A stretch of DNA of 64,000 nucleotides from Flaviaesturariibacter aridisoli (lineage in GTDB: Bacteria > Bacteroidota > Bacteroidia > Chitinophagales > Chitinophagaceae): the NCBI RefSeq assembly GCF_004343705.1, contig NZ_SKFH01000004.1, positions 124,001 through 188,000 of the forward strand, given 5' to 3'. The number at the start of each line of letters is the position of its first letter. Position 1 is the stretch's first letter. Made by a program: the position numbers and the translations under genes. The notes below the pieces were generated by a model that was not told the origin of the DNA, did not search any database, and saw only the letters and a program-made list of their open reading frames with translations. This document shows, in pieces, positions 59,599 to 64,000 of the stretch.

Positions 59599-59617
59599 CA
59601 GTTTATGGTTTGTAGTT
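59597..59617 (+). repeat. Three TnnAGTT heptamers at the YfiT/DinB gene stop
   Basis: Units AACAGTT, TATGGTT and TGTAGTT, starting inside the TAA stop codon. It is the third 3'-end example of this family in the window. Confidence 0.65.
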
Positions 59618-59628
59618 GAGAAAGCACT

Positions 59629-60177
59629 ATGGAAAAATGGACGATCCTCGAATCGAAATACCTGCATCGGAAAGAATGGCTCACCATCCGCGAGGATAAA
59701 TGCCGGATGGACAACGGGACGGTGATCCCGGCGTTTTACGTAAACGAATACTCCGATTGGGTCAATGCCTTTGCATTGACCAAGGAAGGCAAGGTGCTGC
59801 TTGTGCGGCAATACCGCCACGGCATCGACAGTATCGAGACCGAGCTTCCGGGCGGCGTGTCGGAGCACGGCGAGTCGATGGAAGCGGCCTGCCGGCGCGA
59901 GGTAGAGGAGGAAACGGGTTACACTTTCGAAAGCTGGAAGTGCCTCGGCAAGGTGTCCGCCAATGCCTCCACGACGAACAACTTCACCCACTTTTTCCTG
60001 GCCACCGGCGGCAGCCGCACCTCCGCGCAAAAGCTGGATGAATCCGAGGAGATCGAAGTGCTGGAACTCAGCATCGATGAAGTAAAAGCGATAGTGCGGG
60101 AAAACAGGATGATGCAAAGCCTGCACGTCAACTGCATCTTTTACGCGCTGATGGAATTGGGCGAGCTGAACCTTTAA
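59629..60177 (+). CDS. NUDIX hydrolase, ADP-ribose pyrophosphatase-like
   Basis: A 182-residue NUDIX enzyme. The Nudix box GX5EX7REUXEEXGU is intact: it begins GVSEHGES and ends REVEEETG, with the metal-binding glutamates in place. The start (WTILESKYLHRKEWLTIRED) and overall length resemble ADP-ribose or nucleotide-sugar pyrophosphatases. The natural substrate could be ADP-ribose, ADP-glucose or another nucleoside diphosphate derivative; given the glycogen genes in the window, ADP-glucose should be considered, but that is speculation. Its stop overlaps the folC stop by 4 bases (TTAA). Confidence 0.88.
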   Translation: MEKWTILESKYLHRKEWLTIREDKCRMDNGTVIPAFYVNEYSDWVNAFALTKEGKVLLVRQYRHGIDSIETELPGGVSEHGESMEAACRREVEEETGYTFESWKCLGKVSANASTTNNFTHFFLATGGSRTSAQKLDESEEIEVLELSIDEVKAIVRENRMMQSLHVNCIFYALMELGELNL

Positions 60178-61475
60178 GCAAACCGCTCGCGGTCCACTTC
60201 CGCCACCACGAATATGCTGCCGCAGACCAGCACCAGGTCCTTGGGAGCGGCCCGGTCGAGCGCCGCGGCCACTGCATCGTTTACGTGTTCATAAACCGCC
60301 CCCGTAAGCCCGGCCTGCGCGGCGGCTTCCGCCAGCTCGCCTACCGGCAGCGCGCGGAGAATGTGGGCCTGCGTGAAATAATACGCATCAGCGGCCGGAA
60401 GCAGGGGCAGGATGCTCTCCGCATCCTTGTCGCGCACCATTCCGAATACCAGGTGCAGCAGGCCGTACTTCGCCTCCCGCAACTGCCGGCGCAACTGGGC
60501 GAGACCGTCTTTATTGTGGGCCACATCGAGCACCAGCAGCGGCGTCTCGCGCAGTACCTCCCAGCGGCCCATCAGCCCCGTCAGCGCGCGCACCTGGCGC
60601 AAGCCCGCGCGGATCGCCGCTTCGGGGATCGCGTAATCGGCCTCCCGCAATTGCAGCAAGGCAGTCCAGGCCGTCCGCGCATTGTCTTCCTGGTAGGTGC
60701 CGGGCAGGTCCAGTTCCAATTCTATCGAAAACGGACCGTAGCGGTCGTAAAGCTCCACGCTGCGGCTCTGTGCGGCAACGGACAGGCTGCGGACGCCCCA
60801 GCGGTGCCCGGCCACAGTACAGGGTGCCCCCATTTCCTCCGCGCGCTTTTTCAACACTTCAGATGGTGCGCCCTGCCACTGCCCGATCACCACGGGCACA
60901 CCTGGTTTGATGATGCCCGACTTTTCAGCGGCGATCGACTCGAGGGTGTCGCCCAGCAGGTTCATATGATCCCAGCCGATATTGGTGATCACCGACAGGT
61001 CGGGCAGGATGATGTTGGTGCTGTCGAGACGCCCGCCCAATCCCACTTCGATAACGGCTACGTCTACACGCTGCTCCGCGAAATACGCGAAGGCCATCGC
61101 TACCGTGATCTCGAAAAACGAAGGCTGCACTGTTTCCATGATCGGGCGGATGCGCTCCGTGAAAGCTACTACAAACGCTTCCGTAGTCTTTTCCCCGTTG
61201 ATCCGGATGCGCTCGCGGAAATCGTATAAATGCGGGGAGGTGTACAACCCTGTTTGGTAGCCGGCCTGCTGCAGCACAGCGGCGAGCATATGGCTCACGG
61301 AGCCCTTACCGTTGGTGCCGGCCACGTGGATGGTGCGGAACTTTGTTTGCGGGTCGCCCAGGGCTGCGCAGAGCGCGCGGATATTGTCCAGCCCCTTCTT
61401 GAAGGCCGAGGCCCCGTCGCGGGTGAACATGGGAAGCTGACGGTATAAAAAATCGATCGTTTCCGCGTAAGTCAT
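60174..61475 (-). CDS. folC: Bifunctional folylpolyglutamate synthase/dihydrofolate synthase
   Basis: A 433-residue Mur-ligase-like enzyme that adds glutamate to dihydropteroate and to folates. VAGTNGKGSVSHMLAAVLQ is the ATP-binding P-loop near residue 48, followed by TSPHLYDFRERIRING, the folate loop region. VGLGGRLDSTN and VVIGQWQGAP are further family segments. ATG 61475 was used over the adjacent TTG 61478. The TonB-like gene lies 54 bases upstream on the same strand. Confidence 0.94.
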   Translation of the reverse strand: MTYAETIDFLYRQLPMFTRDGASAFKKGLDNIRALCAALGDPQTKFRTIHVAGTNGKGSVSHMLAAVLQQAGYQTGLYTSPHLYDFRERIRINGEKTTEAFVVAFTERIRPIMETVQPSFFEITVAMAFAYFAEQRVDVAVIEVGLGGRLDSTNIILPDLSVITNIGWDHMNLLGDTLESIAAEKSGIIKPGVPVVIGQWQGAPSEVLKKRAEEMGAPCTVAGHRWGVRSLSVAAQSRSVELYDRYGPFSIELELDLPGTYQEDNARTAWTALLQLREADYAIPEAAIRAGLRQVRALTGLMGRWEVLRETPLLVLDVAHNKDGLAQLRRQLREAKYGLLHLVFGMVRDKDAESILPLLPAADAYYFTQAHILRALPVGELAEAAAQAGLTGAVYEHVNDAVAAALDRAAPKDLVLVCGSIFVVAEVDRERFA

Positions 61476-61529
61476 CAACGCAAAAGTCCGCGCAAAACTT
61501 AAGAAATCATAATAATCCGGGCTCTTTCT

Positions 61530-62360
61530 CTACCCGCCCGAAGTGCGGAAGTTGAAGGTGTACACGATCACCGACTCGTGGTCGCTCTTGTTGAAGTTCA
61601 TCACCGGCAGGTACTGCTGGATGGCGTTTTTATACTTGCTCATCGAGCCGTTGACGATCCGGCGCAGCGATGCTTTTCCACTCGGGTCGATATGCAGTTC
61701 GGCTTTGACGGTGGCCGGGGGCAGGTCGCTCTGGAAATAATATTCACGCACCACCTCGCGGTCGTTGCGGTGCACGGTGCCTTTGGGATTGCCGCCGGGA
61801 GCGCCCGCGTCGCCGGGGCCGTTGCCGGGGCCTTCGCCCGTACCGGGCTTGTAGGAGTCGGCGCCATTCCCGCCGGGCCCGGTGCCGTTGGGCGTGCGGA
61901 TGCCACCAAACACCGCCTTGGGTTTCGGGGCCGGCGGGGCGGGCGGATTGTTGGAAGGCTTTACCGCGTTGTTATCGGAATTAACGGTGGTACCCTTCGG
62001 GTTCGGCGTGACCGGGTTGCGGATCGCGGGGCCGTCGGAATGGTCGTCGGTCTCCACGGTGCGGGCGTCGCTGGTGGAAGACGATGATGAGGGCGACGAC
62101 GATGCCGGTGTGGGCACGGACGACGTGGGGCCGGGCGCGGGGGCGCCGGGCACCTGGGGCTGGTCCTTACCGGAGCCCACATCGCTGTTTCCGAGGTTCA
62201 CGTCACCGAGGTCGATCTCGATGGTTTGCTCGGCTACGGGCGGCGGCACGGTGGGGATCGGCCATTTCAGCAGTATGAACAGCAGCAGCAGGGCCGCGCC
62301 CGTGGCGCCGGTAATAATCAAAGCCTGCCGCTTGCGTTGCTGATCCCAGGTGGTCGTCAT
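61530..62360 (-). CDS. TonB-like energy transducer protein
   Basis: A 276-residue protein (282 if started at 62378). One transmembrane helix (ALIITGATGAALLLLFILLK) is followed by a Pro/Ser/Gly/Asn-rich periplasmic linker of about 150 residues and a compact C-terminal domain (LPPATVKAELHIDPSGKASLRRI). This is the layout of TonB proteins coupling the proton motive force to outer-membrane receptors. A -7 element (TACTTTTG on the minus strand, 62387-62380) lies 1 base before ATG 62378, so the next Met at 62360 is preferred. The ExbB and ExbD genes that usually precede it are missing. Confidence 0.78.
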   Translation of the reverse strand: MTTTWDQQRKRQALIITGATGAALLLLFILLKWPIPTVPPPVAEQTIEIDLGDVNLGNSDVGSGKDQPQVPGAPAPGPTSSVPTPASSSPSSSSSTSDARTVETDDHSDGPAIRNPVTPNPKGTTVNSDNNAVKPSNNPPAPPAPKPKAVFGGIRTPNGTGPGGNGADSYKPGTGEGPGNGPGDAGAPGGNPKGTVHRNDREVVREYYFQSDLPPATVKAELHIDPSGKASLRRIVNGSMSKYKNAIQQYLPVMNFNKSDHESVIVYTFNFRTSGG

Positions 62361-62379
62361 GGTGCTATAATTGGCCATA

Positions 62380-62387
62380 CAAAAGTA
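62380..62387 (-). promoter_or_regulatory. -7 element of the TonB-like gene
   Basis: The minus strand reads TACTTTTG, a perfect TAnnTTTG match. Transcription would begin inside the first codons of the longer reading frame, which argues for the start at 62360. Confidence 0.5.
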
Positions 62388-62490
62388 TTGCTTCCCGCTT
62401 TTGACTGAGTAACGGTGGAAAAGTTAGGGAAATTGCCTTCGGCTGCCGGAAAGGCGGGGAAGCTTTAACAGTAAGGCAACAGGCGGGGGA

Positions 62491-62536
62491 AGGTTTTGAA
62501 AGGATTTGGAGGTTTTGGAGGTTTTAAAGGTTGATG
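62491..62536. repeat. Nonamer repeats AGGTTTTGG
   Basis: AGG trinucleotides recur at 62491, 62501, 62510, 62519 and 62528, giving units of 10, 9, 9 and 9 bases (AGGATTTGG, AGGTTTTGG, AGGTTTTAA, AGGTTGATG). It is in the largest gene gap, between the TonB-like gene and the 21-bp array. Confidence 0.65.
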
Positions 62537-62586
62537 CAGTAGAAAGCCGCAATTATGGAAAACGCCGGGGGGATCGTATCGTTCAG

Positions 62587-62880
62587 GGGGGTAGTAACGT
62601 TCGATGGGGGGGAGGCAACATTGAAAGCGCCGGTTCCAACATTCGGAACGGGAATTTCAACGTTGGAAAGGGGGCGTGCAACCTTCCAGCCGACTTTTTC
62701 AACACCGGGAATGACGAACCGAACCGCAAAGACCGCGATTGGAACGTTCCAATCGCAACAGCGCATGGCCAGGGAGGGGGGTGTACCATTCAAATCGCCG
62801 TTTCCAACGTTCAAAATGACGATTCCAACATGGAACGGGGGCCCGCAACGTTCCAAACGGGGGGGGGCAACATTCGAGGC
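62587..62880. repeat. Array of fourteen degenerate 21-bp units
   Basis: Each unit approximates GGGGGTTCCAACGTTCRAAN with one further base. Fourteen units fit with no net insertion or deletion over 294 bases. AACGTT or AACATT lies at unit positions 10-15 in units 1-4, 8, 11 and 14, with close variants in 5, 12 and 13; 6, 7, 9 and 10 diverge more. Read on the plus strand, codon 4 of each 7-codon unit is Asn in 11 of 14 units. Two plus-strand frames and one minus-strand frame are open across the array. No spacer sequences are present, so it is not a CRISPR. The gap 62379-62967 otherwise holds only the nonamers and no supported gene. Confidence 0.9.
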
Positions 62881-62967
62881 GGGATACCCGTCTTGGACGG
62901 ACCGAAACCAGTCTTGGCCGGGGGGCATTTGCCTTCGCGGCCACCGACCGGACTTCCCGGCGGGAGC

Positions 62968-63999
62968 CTAGTGCGCGAAATCCTGCAGGTAGTCGCCCTG
63001 GATCCGCTCCATCGGCGGGTTGAAGTAGCCGTATTTGAGGTGCGGGAATTCTTCCTGCAGCAGCTCCAGCAATTGCTTCATACCCATACACTCGCCCGTT
63101 TCGCCGGCACCGATCTTGCCCAGGTACCAGTCCGGGTCGATGTTGAAAGAGCGCCACTGGATCATTTTCAGCCCCGTTTCACGAATGAGCTTCCGCAGCG
63201 CTTCATATTCCGCGACGGAGTCGGTCATACCGGGAAACACGAAGTAGTTGATGGAGGTCCAGCCGCCGAATTCGGTCACTACTTTCAGGCTTTCCACGAT
63301 GTCGTTGAAGTCGTAGTTGTTGGGCCGGTAATAGGGCATATAGATCTCGCGGCGGGCCGAGTTGGTGCTGACGCGGATGGAGTCGAGGCCCACCTCGCAG
63401 AGCGCGCGTACCGCCGCCGGCTTGGAACCGTTGGTGTTGATGTTGATGGAGCCGCGCTTCGTGTGCTTTCGTATTTCTACAATCGCCTCGCGGATCGTTT
63501 CCCACATCAGCAGCGGCTCGCCTTCGCAGCCTTGTCCGAAGCTCACGATCGGGAACGGCGCCGACTCGAGGTGGGGCACCGTGTATTCCACGATCTCTTC
63601 CGCCGTCGGCTTGAAGGTGAGGCGGTCCTGCGGCGACACGATGGTCTCGTCTTCGGGCTGGAACGAGATACATCCGACGCAGTTGGCGTTGCAGGCCGGC
63701 GAAGAGGGGATGGGGCACTCCCAGCGGCCCATGAAATAGTTGCGGGCGGCGGGGCAATTATAGGTTAGGGCGCAGTTGTTGGCGAGGTGCGCCACGAGGC
63801 GGTTGTGGGGGTAGGCGGCGATGAGGTCGCTCACGCCCTGTTGCACCTTGCCGTCGTCGAAGCCGCTGCATTCCTGGCGGATGTCCTGCTCGATGCGAAC
63901 GGCGGGAACATAGAATTTTTCGTTGTGCCAGCCCACGGCCACGTAGCTGAAAAGCGGCAGGGTGGGGGCGTCGGGGCCGGTCTCAAAGGCCGCCATATA
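62968..63999 (-). CDS. Radical SAM protein, probably truncated at its N-terminus by the window end
   Basis: At least 343 residues on the minus strand. CNANCVGC at about residues 101-108 (counted from the Met at 63996) is the CxxxCxxC cluster motif; SFGQGCEGEPLL provides the SAM-binding GGE-like loop and ININTNGSKP continues the partial barrel. The frame has no stop before the window edge, and the sequence near the Met (AAFETGPDAPTLPLFSYVAVG) looks like mid-protein sequence, so the true start is probably outside. The reaction is unknown; relatives are annotated only as radical SAM enzymes. Confidence 0.85.
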   Translation of the reverse strand, partial: YMAAFETGPDAPTLPLFSYVAVGWHNEKFYVPAVRIEQDIRQECSGFDDGKVQQGVSDLIAAYPHNRLVAHLANNCALTYNCPAARNYFMGRWECPIPSSPACNANCVGCISFQPEDETIVSPQDRLTFKPTAEEIVEYTVPHLESAPFPIVSFGQGCEGEPLLMWETIREAIVEIRKHTKRGSININTNGSKPAAVRALCEVGLDSIRVSTNSARREIYMPYYRPNNYDFNDIVESLKVVTEFGGWTSINYFVFPGMTDSVAEYEALRKLIRETGLKMIQWRSFNIDPDWYLGKIGAGETGECMGMKQLLELLQEEFPHLKYGYFNPPMERIQGDYLQDFAH

Positions 64000-64000
64000 A

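Noticed and set aside
62587-62880. CRISPR array
   Set aside because: The 21-bp units follow each other directly, with no unique spacers, and no cas genes are present.
62524-62928. 134-codon minus-strand frame covering the 21-bp array
   Set aside because: It lies 39 bases after the radical SAM stop on the same strand, so it could be a gene, but its whole content is the repeat and the other strand is equally open. Kept as a possibility within the repeat entry rather than a gene call.
62506-63768. 420-codon plus-strand frame beginning in the 21-bp array
   Set aside because: Beyond the array it is only the antisense of the radical SAM gene. The array part alone might be translated, but there is no start signal to support it.
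1-64000. tRNA or rRNA genes
   Set aside because: No sequence with the conserved T-loop (GGTTCRAATCC) and matching acceptor stem, and no rRNA signature, was recognised; a covariance-model search would be needed to exclude them fully.

Overview
The window is a GC-rich chromosomal segment from a member of the Bacteroidota, most likely the Chitinophagaceae or a close relative. That placement is inferred from family content (a GLPGLI-family protein next to a large outer-membrane beta-barrel protein, a DUF2851 protein, an FHS-family sugar permease, a TonB-like protein beside folC), from the TAnnTTTG-type -7 promoter elements in front of many genes, and from the lack of clear Shine-Dalgarno sequences. 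No rRNA, tRNA, IS element, prophage, integrase or CRISPR array was recognised. Genes are tightly packed, and only one gap exceeds 300 bases (about 62379-62967).

Layout. 1-5450: end of kdsC, then a UbiA-family prenyltransferase, Maf, a DUF2851 protein, OsmC, an exported protein and lipA. 5555-8047: a ROK sugar kinase and an FHS sugar permease. 8187-20099: glycogen synthase, ADP-glucose pyrophosphorylase, an SLC45/GPH-like sugar transporter, a secreted GH13 amylase, a GLPGLI protein with an outer-membrane barrel protein, and the branching enzyme. 20227-33911: TPR protein, GH20 hexosaminidase, a minus-strand group with three pirins and an FMN reductase, an N4-glucosaminyl-asparaginase, cutC, GH92 mannosidase, a second OsmC and a coiled-coil protein. 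34027-42196: glgX, treZ and a fused treY-malQ. 42314-50000: esterase, small conserved protein, pyk, pfkA, lipoprotein, epimerase, arginase and a universal stress protein. 50111-63996: smc, small membrane and redox proteins, a BNR/YCF48-like protein, fbp, an ABC ATPase, FKBP, a DinB/YfiT protein, a NUDIX hydrolase, folC, a TonB-like protein, and a radical SAM protein cut by the window end.

How they fit together. The core theme is storage glucan and trehalose. GlgC makes ADP-glucose, GlgA elongates, GlgB branches, GlgX debranches, TreY and TreZ convert glucan ends to trehalose, and the MalQ part of the fusion can recycle short maltodextrins. External glucan can be cut by the exported amylase, imported by the neighbouring transporter and phosphorylated by the ROK kinase. 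PfkA, Pyk and Fbp connect this to glycolysis and gluconeogenesis.

The most unusual content is non-coding. Short tandem arrays with periods of 7, 8 or 9 bases sit at gene ends: one heptamer family overlaps or abuts stop codons, and one octamer family runs up to start codons. One array lies inside the GH20 coding sequence. A separate array of 14 degenerate 21-bp units, without any net insertion or deletion, fills half of the largest gap (62587-62880). Several genes have a -7 element only 4-5 bases before the start codon, which suggests leaderless mRNAs.
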